Program-made: the position numbers and the translations under genes
Assembly (NCBI RefSeq): GCF_014697075.1
Contig: NZ_JACJRE010000026.1
Span: forward strand, 1-64,000
DNA from: Tolypothrix sp. FACHB-123
Lineage (GTDB): Bacteria > Cyanobacteriota > Cyanobacteriia > Cyanobacteriales > Nostocaceae
Reading direction: 5' to 3'
DNA: 64,000 bases
In this document: positions 9,653 through 19,230 of the stretch, one piece after another
How positions within the stretch are numbered: position 1 is the stretch's first letter
Layout of the letters: each line of letters starts with the position of its first letter
The notes under the pieces: generated by a model
Seen by the model: the letters and a program-made list of their open reading frames with translations, nothing else
Database searches by the model: none
Told to the model about the DNA's origin: nothing

Positions 9653-11509
9653 CTAGCGACGACCAGCCGCCATGCAACTACGCACGCGCTGAATGCGGTT
9701 AAATATTCTTGTCACCAGTTCCGGCCCTTGCACCGGCTTAGTAATAAAATCATCGGCTCCAGCTGCAAAAGCTTGCTGAAGAGATTCTCCATCAGTATGG
9801 GCTGTCACCACCAAAATCGGTATATTTCCCCAATCAGCATCTTGCCTAATGATTTGACACAAATCTAAACCATTAACTGTCGGCATTTGTAAATCTAATA
9901 TCACTAAATCTGGAGCATTTGCCTTCAGTGCTTCCCAGAATTGTTGCGGTTGGGAAAGAGTTGTAACTTCCAGCCCCCAAGGAGTGAGTAAGGCTGATAA
10001 GCCAGCTAGCATTACCGGATCGTCATCAACAATTAATACTTTCGCTTCTGAGGTTTGGCGTTGAGGTAGCACATAAGCGATCGCTTGCATAATTTGCTGG
10101 ATGGTTGCGGGTTTATGCAGATATTGGCTTGCGCCTAATTGGGACACAGTTAAGCGATCCATGAGACTATCACGCCCAGTAAAGACAATAATCGGTAATT
10201 GAGGCGATCGCTCTTTTAATTCCCGCAACAGCGTTAAGCCATCTTCTTCTGTACCCGGAAAGCTTAAATCTAGTAGTACCACATCAGGCATTGCCAAAGC
10301 TAAGCGCGAGCGAGCAGTCGCCAAATCAGTAGCAATTTTGATCCGCAATCCCCAAGCATCAGCTTCTGCCAGCAATCCTTCAGTTAAAGTAGTATCATCA
10401 TCAATCACCAGTACCCGATAAGTTTGGCGCATGGGTACAGGTTTAGTAGTTACAGTTACAGGTTCCTTAGTTAATTCCTCTTGCAATGCCGTTACCAAAT
10501 GAGAAAAGCGAGTAATTTCCTCATCACTCTGGTAATGGTTATGCATAAGTAATTCTTCTAATTGCTTTGCCAGCTTGGAACCTTCAGGATAGCCAAAAGA
10601 TCCCATTGCTCCAGCCAGCTTGTGTGCTTCCTGTAATGCTTGCTGTTGTAAATCCTGGTGCCAATTTTTAGTCAAAAGTGCAGTTTTCGCTTCCTCTAGC
10701 ACTGCTAACCTTTGACTAAATGAATTACGAAATTTTTCTAATACCCGATTAACTGTAGCTAAATTTTGGCTTTGGGGTGGTGCTTTGGTTTCTGGCTCAT
10801 CGACAATTACCCCAGAACTCGCCACAGCAACATCCGGTGCAGGCTTTAACCGATAGCCAATTCCATACACCGTTTCCAGAATCTCTGTAGTTAAACCAGA
10901 AGCTTTGAGTTTTTTACGGATATCTTTAATATGAGTTGTAATTGCATTTTCTAGTGGCGCATCATCAAAGTCCCAGAGGCGATCGAGAATGACTTGTCTA
11001 CTAAAGATGCGATTGGGATTTTGTAAAAATAATTCCAGTATCTTGTATTCGATTGCCGACAGGGGAACTATCTCCTGTTCATAAGTAACTTTGGCCGAGA
11101 TTTGGTCTAAACAGAGATTTCCCCAAGTTAACTTTGACGAACAGATGGCTCCACTACGCCGCAACAAAGAGCGAATCCTTGCCAGCAATCCTTCCGAGTC
11201 ATAAGGCTTGATGACATAATCATCAGCTCCCGCATCTAAACCCGTGACAACATCGACATTACTATTCTTCGCACTCAGCAACAGAATTGGTTTATTGTAA
11301 CCTTGCGATCGCAGTTGCTTACATAAACTAATCCCATCTAATTGAGGAATTTGCCAGTCCAGTAAAATTAACTGATATTCAGCCGATATAGCCATATCTA
11401 ACCCAGTTTGCCCATTATTGGCTATGTCGATATTGTAATTATTTGCACTTAGCAACTCTACCAGCGCTCGACTGAGTAATATATCGTCCTCTACCAGCAA
11501 AATTTTCAT
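9653..11509 (-). CDS. OmpR-type multi-domain response regulator (REC-wHTH-Hpt-REC-REC)
   Basis: A phosphorelay regulator of 618 residues. REC1 (MKILLVEDD; LLDWQIPQ) is followed by an OmpR/PhoB winged helix (about 125-220, ENAITTHIKDIRKKL, VYGIGYRL). An Hpt domain (about 265-355, AHKLAGAMGSFG with the phospho-His) and two more receivers (VLVIDDD, LLDLSFPG; VLIVDDD, LDLQMPTV) come next. It therefore holds DNA-binding output, a phosphotransfer His and three acceptor aspartates in one chain. The start at 11509 is preferred because AAGGA lies about eight bases upstream. An ATG at 11518 and a TTG at 11539 are open alternatives. It is a paralogue of the frameshifted gene at 17340-19141 and the likely partner of a neighbouring kinase. 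Confidence 0.88.
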   Translation of the reverse strand: MKILLVEDDILLSRALVELLSANNYNIDIANNGQTGLDMAISAEYQLILLDWQIPQLDGISLCKQLRSQGYNKPILLLSAKNSNVDVVTGLDAGADDYVIKPYDSEGLLARIRSLLRRSGAICSSKLTWGNLCLDQISAKVTYEQEIVPLSAIEYKILELFLQNPNRIFSRQVILDRLWDFDDAPLENAITTHIKDIRKKLKASGLTTEILETVYGIGYRLKPAPDVAVASSGVIVDEPETKAPPQSQNLATVNRVLEKFRNSFSQRLAVLEEAKTALLTKNWHQDLQQQALQEAHKLAGAMGSFGYPEGSKLAKQLEELLMHNHYQSDEEITRFSHLVTALQEELTKEPVTVTTKPVPMRQTYRVLVIDDDTTLTEGLLAEADAWGLRIKIATDLATARSRLALAMPDVVLLDLSFPGTEEDGLTLLRELKERSPQLPIIVFTGRDSLMDRLTVSQLGASQYLHKPATIQQIMQAIAYVLPQRQTSEAKVLIVDDDPVMLAGLSALLTPWGLEVTTLSQPQQFWEALKANAPDLVILDLQMPTVNGLDLCQIIRQDADWGNIPILVVTAHTDGESLQQAFAAGADDFITKPVQGPELVTRIFNRIQRVRSCMAAGRR

Positions 11510-11539
11510 CAGCTGCATCCTTGGTTGACTGACTACCAA

Positions 11540-12092
11540 GAGTCTGCAAATATTTTACTTATTCCCCAAGGCGATCGCCCTTAATTTAGAGAACGATTGA
11601 TCGATAATTTTTCCGCGATCGCGCATTTGCAATAACTAGAAAAATTCACTGAGAGAATTAATTAATATCACACCTTATTTCTGATGTCTTTACATTCGTA
11701 AACTTTGATAGTAGAGGTTATTGGAGAATTAAGGGAATTCCAGAAAATAAATTATCCAATTTCCCAGAGAAGATATTGTTATTTTTCCCCCTGCACCCTG
11801 CCTCCTGCCCCTCTGCCTACACAGTGATAGTATATTTTTTTAGTTGCAAGTCCCTAATCCTGGATATCTCCGTTACAAACAGGTTCGTGCTGCTTTAAAT
11901 GAAACACGACGTGAAATTGGAGTGTAAAGGTATTAAACTTAAAAAGGGTAGACTTTAGTTAGCTTCTGTCTTTACAGATGGAAAATTGCAAGGATAACTT
12001 TGCCGCCCTCTATTGGAACCATAAGCTTGCCATCGCGGCAAATTTATGGGTAAAGTCACAACGACAGTAATTAGTCACTATAAAAATATAAT
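11540..12092. other. Intergenic region without a supported gene
   Basis: It contains a CCCCTGC/GCCTCCTGCCCC-type repeat at about 11785-11820. A 27-codon open stretch at 11848-11928 ending in NETRREIGV could be the tail of a lost gene. An 8-bp inverted repeat (TTTGCCGC/GCGGCAAA) lies at about 11999-12048. Nothing here is strong enough to call as a gene. Confidence 0.4.
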
Positions 12093-12165
<73 letters not shown>

Positions 12166-12219
12166 TTAACTCACGATTATCAACGTTAGCATACCTATTT
12201 ACGATAAGCAAGCATTTAA

Positions 12220-13713
12220 TTATTGCAATCTTTTCTGAGCAGATGCTAGCAGTTTTTGGGCTTCAGGGTAGGCAGTTGTCCCTGCTTGGATAGTTTTGAG
12301 ACGATTTATAATGCCTTGAATTCTACCTTTGAACTGCTGAGGATCGCTGGGAGGAGAAGCAATTAAACTTTGGATTTGCTCATTCGCAGCTTTTAAAGAT
12401 GCTTGTGCTTCACTTTCGGCTGTGCGGCGAGTTTCGATAATACCTAAATTAGTTTGATACTCAGCGAGTAATTTTTGTGCTGCAACATAGCCAGGTTCTT
12501 CAACGCGAATGTTTTCAAGCTGATCGATTGATTTGCGCCATAATTTAGCGATTTGCTCCCATTTAGCTACAGAATGGGGGGGATTTTGTGATGCTTTGGC
12601 GGCGGCTAAAGCAAATTGCTTTGCTGCTTCTATATATGTATCGCTACGCGGATCAACAACTGTTTTGAGTTTGACTTGATAGCCAGCTAGTAATCGTTGT
12701 GCTTCTAAATAGCGAGGATTTTCTGTGGGGATTTGGTTGAGACGCTTCACCGCCTGTTCCCATAGTTCAGATGCAGCTTTAGGTTGAGTAGCTTGAATTT
12801 TTTCTGCTTCTAAATCAAATTCTTGTGCAGCTGCGATAAATGTACCGATACGTGCATGATCAAAATCGCGTTGATAAGCTTTGAGTTTAGCTTGTGCAGT
12901 TTCTCCCGCAAATGTGGAGTCGGGGATTTGTTCTAATTGATCTATGGCTGCTTGCCAAGATGCGATCGCATTTTCTTTATCCTTAATAGTAATAGCTTTT
13001 TCATACTGCTGGCGTGCTATATTTACCAGCTGTTCCCCTTGAACCAGTGGTGTCAAAGCATTCTTATCTTGAAAAGCTGTAGCTTCTATCCGCGCCACTC
13101 GTCGGCGCGCTGCTTCAAACTCATCTACAGTAAACTTCCAAGTGCAACCAAAAAAATTACAGTAAGCTTGAGGATAGTAACCTAAAAACCAAACTGGTAA
13201 ATTATCTAAATTTTTTTGTGCTGCTTTCGCTTTTAGGGAACCTTGCTCAATATCAACCGCACTAGTAGCTTGATTAATGAACTGATCAGCTTGCTCTAAG
13301 TTTTTAATAGCCTCGCGATAGTGATAATCCATATTGATATAGCTAGGCAACAATAGAATCGGCGCAGTCTTCGCAATAGGCCAGCGTATCATTGGATAAG
13401 GTAAATTAATTACCCATACTATCCCTGCTGAACTACCTAAAAGTATAGTTGCCCATTTGATTTTGCCAAAAATACCAGCTGGTTGATTAGCTTTTGCGGC
13501 TTGTTTGAGTACCTTCTCGCTAAATTGGGGATATATATCAATAACACTATCCCGCAATTCATCTAACTCTGCTGGCGAACCTTTTTCCTGAGAGAGTTTT
13601 TCTAGGCGCTTACTAACTATTTCCTGTTCAATTTTGCTGACTTGATCGTTACCACTACATCTTTGAACTTCAACACGCAAAATTTGCCAGGCTCTTTTAT
13701 TTAACCGATACAT
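12220..13713 (-). CDS. Membrane-anchored helical-repeat (TPR-like) protein of unknown function
   Basis: I do not recognise a named family. Residues 1-80 are charged and helical. A hydrophobic stretch at about 85-125 (IKWATILLGSSAGIVWVI and a second weaker one) should anchor it in a membrane. The rest is a series of helical segments with a recurring pattern of roughly 70-80 residues (AxxxWEQAVKRLNQIPTENPRYLEAQRLLAGYQ; WRKSIDQLENIRVEEPGYVAAQKLLAEYQ), resembling TPR-like scaffolds. The ATG at 13713 is preferred over a GTG two codons upstream, but neither has a clear ribosome binding site. It probably presents a protein-binding repeat domain. Its neighbours give no functional hint. Confidence 0.7.
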   Translation of the reverse strand: MYRLNKRAWQILRVEVQRCSGNDQVSKIEQEIVSKRLEKLSQEKGSPAELDELRDSVIDIYPQFSEKVLKQAAKANQPAGIFGKIKWATILLGSSAGIVWVINLPYPMIRWPIAKTAPILLLPSYINMDYHYREAIKNLEQADQFINQATSAVDIEQGSLKAKAAQKNLDNLPVWFLGYYPQAYCNFFGCTWKFTVDEFEAARRRVARIEATAFQDKNALTPLVQGEQLVNIARQQYEKAITIKDKENAIASWQAAIDQLEQIPDSTFAGETAQAKLKAYQRDFDHARIGTFIAAAQEFDLEAEKIQATQPKAASELWEQAVKRLNQIPTENPRYLEAQRLLAGYQVKLKTVVDPRSDTYIEAAKQFALAAAKASQNPPHSVAKWEQIAKLWRKSIDQLENIRVEEPGYVAAQKLLAEYQTNLGIIETRRTAESEAQASLKAANEQIQSLIASPPSDPQQFKGRIQGIINRLKTIQAGTTAYPEAQKLLASAQKRLQ

Positions 13714-13895
13714 AGACACAAGATGTAACTTATAATTCTAGTATTCCCAGCTATTGGTCAAAAATTAGCAGTCAAGAGTCAAGAGTCAAACAAATGAAAA
13801 ATGACCAATTTGGCATATTACTCTAGATGGTTAAAAATGTTAATTATTATGGTTAATATTTATAAGCTGATTTAATTTTTATCAAAATACCTAGA

Positions 13896-14672
13896 ATGTC
13901 AACTGCTTTAATTACAGGTGCCTCTAGTGGTATTGGTAAAGCCTTTGCCCAACAACTAGCAGCACAGAATACAAATCTTGTCTTAGTTGCCCGTTCGCAA
14001 GAAAAACTCTATCAAATCACGAAAGAACTACAAGAAAATTATCAGATTCACATAGAAGTTATAGTTAAAGACTTAACAGAACCTCATGCAGCACAAGCCG
14101 TTTTTGATATTATTCAAGCCAAAGAACTAACTATTGATTTATTAATTAATAATGCTGGTTTCGGCGATTATGGCGATTTTGCAAGTTCTGATGGAGAAAA
14201 GCAAGTCAAGATAGTGCAATTAAATATTCTAGCTTTAGTAGATTTAACTCACAAATTTTTACCTTTAATGCGGCAACGTCAATCGGGAAGCATAATAAAT
14301 GTTTCTTCAATTACTGCATTTCAACCTATGCCATATCTTTCTGTTTATGCTGCCAGCAAAGCTTTTATTGTCAGCTTTAGTCAGGCATTATGGGCAGAAA
14401 ATCGTCCTTATGGGATTCGAGTTATTGTTACCTGTCCCGGCCCCATAGAAACTAACTTTTTTGCCCAAGCTAATTTTCCTCCTCGTTTGGCAGGAAGTAG
14501 CGAGCAAATGTTTACTAGTGAAGAAGTAGTACAACAAACCCTAAAAGCTTTGGGAAATTCGCAGCCAGCCGTTGTGATTGGAGATGTCAAAACTCAAATT
14601 AGAACTCTATTAGCCAGAATAGTTCCCCGCAAAATTTTGTTGAATATGTTAGCAAGAAGCTTTAAATCGTAA
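13896..14672 (+). CDS. Short-chain dehydrogenase/reductase (SDR)
   Basis: A classical SDR of 258 residues. It has an N-terminal dinucleotide-binding motif GASSGIGKAF, the NNAGFGDYGDF motif, a catalytic Ser in INVSSITAF and the active-site YAASK, followed by the PG motif (CPGPIETNF). The family performs NAD(P)-dependent oxidation or reduction of carbonyl or hydroxyl substrates. The substrate cannot be read from the sequence, but the overall layout resembles the DltE/YqjQ-like group of ketoacyl-type reductases. There is no operon partner: the gene stands alone, divergent from the TPR-like gene and followed by a MITE. Confidence 0.85.
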   Translation: MSTALITGASSGIGKAFAQQLAAQNTNLVLVARSQEKLYQITKELQENYQIHIEVIVKDLTEPHAAQAVFDIIQAKELTIDLLINNAGFGDYGDFASSDGEKQVKIVQLNILALVDLTHKFLPLMRQRQSGSIINVSSITAFQPMPYLSVYAASKAFIVSFSQALWAENRPYGIRVIVTCPGPIETNFFAQANFPPRLAGSSEQMFTSEEVVQQTLKALGNSQPAVVIGDVKTQIRTLLARIVPRKILLNMLARSFKS

Positions 14673-14678
14673 TTCGTA

Positions 14679-14778
14679 ATACCAATTTAAATCGTGTTTG
14701 CTGCACATCAATTTATTCTAGAGGGCATGGCATTGCCATGCCCCTACCGTCTGTCGTATTCTTTTTTCAAATTGGTAT
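14679..14778. repeat. 100-bp MITE with ATACCAATTT inverted termini
   Basis: ATACCAATTT at 14679-14688 is matched by AAATTGGTAT at 14769-14778. The centre is a 10-bp palindrome around GGGCATGGCA/TGCCATGCCC (14723-14743). The same element occurs in reverse orientation at 47403-47503 and as a decayed copy at about 30289-30372. It has no coding capacity and is likely a non-autonomous mobile element. Confidence 0.75.
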
Positions 14779-14815
14779 AATTCGTAATTCGTAATTATAG
14801 CTGTAGCCACATGAG

Positions 14816-14970
14816 TTAGGACGCTGCTTGCTTGAGAACGGTTTCTATTGCATCACGCAAATTATCGGATTTGGGTAACAACTTACGAACCCTACTTTTC
14901 AGCCATGCCCAACACTTTTCAATCCGATTGAGGAGGAGTGAGTAGGGCGGAAGGTAGACGATGTGGCATC
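14816..14970 (-). pseudogene. C-terminal fragment of an IS630-family transposase
   Basis: The minus-strand translation gives HIVYLPPYS..LNRIEKCWAWLKS followed by a short helical tail and a stop. This is the hallmark end of IS630/Tc1-mariner DDE transposases (LPPYSPxLNPIExxW). Nothing of the upstream catalytic domain remains, so this is a dead remnant. It lies 38 bases from a small MITE, and the two may be historically related, which is inference only. Confidence 0.75.
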
Positions 14971-15544
14971 AGGCGGCTTCAATTTAGGCATTTATTATAG
15001 TTATATAAATTACTTTTTTCTACTTAAATGCCATCTCACTTCTGGAGTCACTTTTTTACGCTTCTATTTGTGTATTAGTGGTTTATCCCGATAAGTGCAA
15101 GATATAAGGTACCCAAAAAGTAATTCGGCTTACTAAACGAAAAGTAACTGCAAATTCTTGTTTGCTGGGTGGATTAGAGAATGATTTTAAATTATTTAAC
15201 ATTTACACTTCATAATAATTATTTCATCAAGGGTTCAGAGTAGCTAATTTAAAAGCATTGCTGACTTTAATTGCTTAATCTTGCAAATTTTAATTAAAAA
15301 ATATCGGATTAATTTAGAGTCAAATTAAAATCAAAAATGAACTATTTATAAATTAAAGATTAAAAGTGGAAAACTAGTGGAGAATATGTATATTCTGCTT
15401 AAATTACTACTTGGGAAAGACCTTGCTCAAACTATAGATAGATTATTTGTTAAGCAAATAAACCATAATTATATGGCAGGATTAGTCATAATTTCGGGCT
15501 AACAATAGCTAAATAGTCAATAATATTTCTGATTGATTATGTAT
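14971..15544. other. AT-rich intergenic region
   Basis: About 570 bases without a credible ORF or recognisable RNA. It lies downstream of the receiver gene and next to the transposase remnant, so it may contain decayed insertion-sequence DNA. No repeat matching other parts of the window was seen. Confidence 0.5.
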
Positions 15545-15916
15545 TTATTTCAAAGCTGCTGCTACTTGAAGAGCTAGTTTCTGAGGATTAAATGGTTTAC
15601 TGATGATGCCTCTAATACCCATTTTAACAAATAAACGCTGATCAAATGTACGCCCTCTAGCTGTTAATAAAATTACGGGTATATCTTTAGTTAATTGATT
15701 AGCTTGCAGTTTTTGAAAAGTTGTCAAACCATCCATATCAGGCATCATTAAATCCAAAAGTATGGCATCTGGTCGAGATGACTGAGCTAAAAGTAATCCT
15801 TGACTACCTGAATTAGCTGTCAACACATTCCAACCACCCATTATTTCTAGACAAGTCTGAATCAATTGGCGGATGTCTTCTTCATCATCTATAACTAAAA
15901 TTTTTTTAGTATCCAT
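15545..15916 (-). CDS. Single-domain response regulator (CheY-like receiver)
   Basis: A stand-alone receiver of 123 residues. It has acidic pocket VIDDEED, phospho-Asp in LLDLMMPDMDG, the conserved Thr in LLTARG and Lys in SKPFNP. There is no output domain, so it must act by protein contact or as a phosphate shuttle. It is divergent from the short kinase at 16091, with a 174-base shared promoter region, and near two kinases and two regulators that could be its partners. Confidence 0.9.
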   Translation of the reverse strand: MDTKKILVIDDEEDIRQLIQTCLEIMGGWNVLTANSGSQGLLLAQSSRPDAILLDLMMPDMDGLTTFQKLQANQLTKDIPVILLTARGRTFDQRLFVKMGIRGIISKPFNPQKLALQVAAALK

Positions 15917-16090
15917 CGTTCTTATTTTAGTTGCTGTGGAAAATTATTATTTCTGACTACTTTAATTCCTAAGATCCACGATTTATAATTACCATACTCT
16001 TAAGATTGATTTTCAAAGGTAAAACTTGAAAGTGGAAAACTCGTGTAGAACCAACATCAACCTCAGGGCATAATTTAGAGTTAATAAGCA

Positions 16091-17272
16091 ATGTGGAGAT
16101 TGAGGCGATCGCAAATTCTAGGCTATAGCATTGCTTGCTTCAGCGTTCTAGTAGCTTTAGTGCTGAAACTGCTGTTATGGAAACTACATAGACTAAATTC
16201 TATTTATCCATTATTTTTAGCTGCTGTCATGGTGAGTTCCTGGTATGGTGGTTTCAAGCCAGGATTGGTGGCTACTCTTTTGTCTGCTATCGTCTGCGCC
16301 TATTTCCTTTTACCGCCTTTGGATTCACTGGCGGTGAGTGGGTTTAGTGTAGTGGGATTAGTTCAGTTTGTGTTAGTGGGATTGTTGATTAGCTCACTCA
16401 ACTCTGCACTGCGCCAAGCGCGATCGCAAAAAGAACAACTACTACGAAGCGAACAAGCCGCCCGCGCTGAAGCAGAAGCAGCAAATCGTTCTAAGGACGA
16501 GTTTTTAGCAATAGTTTCTCACGAACTACGCACCCCCATGACTGCAATTATCGGTTGGGTGGGGATGTTGCAAACGGGTATGCTGGATAACGCTAAGGCT
16601 GATGTTGCTCTGGAGACGATTGAGCGTAATGCTAAGTTGCAAATGCAACTCATTGAAGACTTACTTGATATTTCCCGAATTGTCAGGGGTGAACTCTCTG
16701 TTTCCTTTGGTTGGGTTGACTTAGCAGAAGTGATTACAGCCGCAGTTGCGGTTGTACAATCACTAGCCGATGCTAAGACTATTCAACTTGAGACTATATT
16801 TGATGATTCAGTAAATCCGATTTGGGGTGATAGCGATCGCTTGCAACAGGTTGTGCTAAATCTACTTACCAATGCCATCAAATTTACACCCAATGGCGGA
16901 CGGGTTGAGGTGCGCTTGTCACAGAGAGTGGGGATGGGAGAACAAGGGAGCAAGGGAGCAGAGGAGCAGAGGAGCAAAAGAGAAATAAGTAATGACTATT
17001 GGCTCTTGCCCTATACCCAAATTCAAGTCAGCGATACTGGTAACGGTATCAGTCCTGATTTTCTGCCTTATTTATTTGAACGTTTTTGTCAAGCAGACAG
17101 TACTGATACTCGCTCAAATAAAGGATTAGGTTTAGGATTGGCGATCGCACGTCATGTGATAGAACTTCATGGTGGTACAATCACAGCCCAAAGCAAAGGA
17201 ATAGGAAAAGGAGCGACATTTACAGTCAGGCTACCATTTACAAAAATATTCAGCATTCCTCCTTGCCTTTGA
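16091..17272 (+). CDS. Short membrane histidine kinase (DUF4118-HisKA-HATPase)
   Basis: A 393-residue kinase. Residues about 8-110 are four hydrophobic segments of the KdpD-type DUF4118 module (SSWYGGFKPG, AYFLLPP). HisKA (SHELRTPMTAI) and HATPase (NLLTNAIKFTPN, DTGNGI, LGLGLAIARH) follow, with no PAS or GAF between. The ATPase domain carries an insertion of about 24 residues (GEQGSKGAEEQRSKR...), encoded by a GGGAGCA-type repeat, between the N-box strand and the G1 box. The paralogous kinase at 5570-9298 lacks it. The frameshifted regulator follows 67 bases downstream on the same strand, forming a likely kinase-regulator pair. Confidence 0.88.
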   Translation: MWRLRRSQILGYSIACFSVLVALVLKLLLWKLHRLNSIYPLFLAAVMVSSWYGGFKPGLVATLLSAIVCAYFLLPPLDSLAVSGFSVVGLVQFVLVGLLISSLNSALRQARSQKEQLLRSEQAARAEAEAANRSKDEFLAIVSHELRTPMTAIIGWVGMLQTGMLDNAKADVALETIERNAKLQMQLIEDLLDISRIVRGELSVSFGWVDLAEVITAAVAVVQSLADAKTIQLETIFDDSVNPIWGDSDRLQQVVLNLLTNAIKFTPNGGRVEVRLSQRVGMGEQGSKGAEEQRSKREISNDYWLLPYTQIQVSDTGNGISPDFLPYLFERFCQADSTDTRSNKGLGLGLAIARHVIELHGGTITAQSKGIGKGATFTVRLPFTKIFSIPPCL

Positions 17273-17339
17273 TAGATGTTTAAGCGCGTAAAAATAGACA
17301 TAATTTATCTGTGGAGATTGTTATTGGCAAAATATTTGA

Positions 17340-19141
17340 ATGAGAATTCTCATAGTTGAAGACGATAGTTCCCTGGCTCAAGCTGTTGCAACAGTTCTTG
17401 CTCAACAACATTATGTAGTTGATATTGCTGCTGATGGGCAAGAGGCTTGGGAGTTTGTGAATGTGTGTAACTATGATTTGATTTTGCTCGATATCGTTCT
17501 GCCCAAGCTAGATGGGATTAGCCTTTGTCAACAATTACGGCAACAAGGCTATCAAATGCTGATTATTCTGTTAACTGCAAAAGATACCAAGACTGATAAA
17601 GTTATGGGTTTAGATGCAGGAGCAGATGATTATGTTGTTAAACCTTTCGATTTTCAAGAGTTATCGGCTCGTATTCGTGCTTTACTTCGTCGGGGAAATT
17701 CTTCTTTACCTCCAGTTTTAGAATGGGGGAGTTTGCGTCTAGATCCGAGTAGTTTTGAAGTTACTTATGATAGCCAAACCCTACATTTAACCGCAAAGAA
17801 TTTAGTATTTTAGAACTTTTTTTACGCAACAGCCAGCGCGTATATAGTCGGAGTGCAATCGTAGACTTATTGTGGGGCGCGGAAGAAGATCCACCAGTAG
17901 CAAATACTATTAAGTCTCATATTAAAAGTCTGCGGCAAAAACTCAAAGCAGCAGGTGGTAACTATGATTTTATTGAAACGGTTTATGGTGTGGGTTATCG
18001 CTTAAAACTTTTATGCCAGGAAATCGAGCAAGAAGCAACACAAGAGCAGCAGCAAACTTTGTTAACAGCAGTTGCTCAGGCGCGAGAGGCTTTCAAAGCT
18101 AAAGTTGGCTCGCGCATTGCTGTATTAGAGCAAGTAGCCAATACTTGCAGACAGGGTACCCTTGACGCTCAACTGCTTCAACAAGCAGAACAGGAAGCTC
18201 ATAAGCTAGTTGGTTCTTTGGGAAGTTTTGGTTTTACAGAGGGTTCACAATTAGCTGAGGAAATAGAAAATTTACTTGAAGGTAAAGCATTTATCTCATT
18301 ATCACAATGTTTACGTTTAGATAAACTCGTGATGCAGTTACAACAGGAGTTAGATAAAACTCCTGTTGAGCTAATAAATAGTGAACCTCGTCAAAACCTG
18401 CTACTTGTAGTTAGCAATGATGTAGAAGTAGTAGAACCCTTAGTTAAAGAAGCTGCGACTGAGGGAATGGAAGTGAAGATTGTCAATCATCTTGCTGCTT
18501 TAGGTGATGCGATCGCATCTTCCAACCCCAATGCAATTTTACTTGACTTGAGTGTTGGCGATTACACTCAAGATAGCTTAAATTTTTTCAAGGAGTTGTC
18601 TAGGCGATCGCCTGCAATACCTACATTAGTAATTACAGACAAGAATAATTTTCTTGAGCGTCTCGAAGTAGCGCGTGCTGGCGGATGCTCTTTTTTGCAG
18701 AAATCTTTGCCACCCCAGCAAATTTTACAGGCTATTACTCAAGTCATACAACCAACTCAGATTACTGGTAAAAGAATCATGGTTGTTGATGATGATCCAA
18801 AAGTCTTAACTGATATACAAAAACATTTGGCACCTTGGGGAGTGAAATTAAATACCTTGAATGATTCACGACGCTTTTGGGAAATTTTCTTAGAATTTTC
18901 TCCCGATTTATTGATTTTAGATGTAGATATGGCTGATATAAATGGCATCGATATTTGTCAGGTAGTACGCAATGAACCCAACTTTAACTTATTACCAGTG
19001 TTGTGTCTTATTGATAGTTTAGATGCAAATATTGTTGAGCAGTTATTTGCAGTTGGCGCTGATGATTGTTTGAGTAAGCCTATCCTAGGTGCAAAACTTA
19101 TCAACCGCATTTTTAACCTCTTAAAACGAAATCAACCTTAG
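17340..19141 (+). pseudogene. Frameshifted OmpR-type regulator (REC-wHTH-Hpt-REC-REC)
   Basis: This is a paralogue of the regulator at 9653-11509. The first frame (17340-17813) gives REC1 (MRILIVEDD, LLDIVLPK) and the start of the winged helix, ending at TAKNLVF then stop. The second frame (open across 17795-19141) resumes exactly as expected, with KEFSILELFLRNSQRVYSRS, IKSHIKSLRQKLKAAG and VYGVGYRL. Hpt (AHKLVGSLGSFG) and two receivers follow. Adding one A in the GCAAAG tract at about 17793-17798 would restore the full 600-residue protein. The second receiver has LLDLSVGD and the third LILDVDMAD, so both keep an acceptor Asp. Either a real inactivation or a sequencing error is possible. The domain sequences otherwise look unrelaxed. 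Confidence 0.8.
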
Positions 19142-19230
19142 GTGGATTTAATATCAGTATTTTAGTAGCTATTTTAAATTACATAGGTAGACAAAATTGC
19201 TAAAAATAACAGCAACCTTGGGGGTGCATT

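Noticed and set aside
11848-11928. Short plus-strand frame ending NETRREIGV
   Set aside because: It has only 27 codons and no start signal or family match. It may be a gene remnant but cannot be supported.
14816-14970. Active insertion sequence
   Set aside because: Only the last 50 codons of the transposase remain, and no terminal repeats or upstream catalytic domain could be found.
17793-17813. Programmed frameshift in the regulator
   Set aside because: The site C-GCA-AAG-AAT is not a canonical X-XXY-YYZ slippery heptamer and no stimulatory stem was seen. The paralogue at 9653-11509 is encoded in a single frame.
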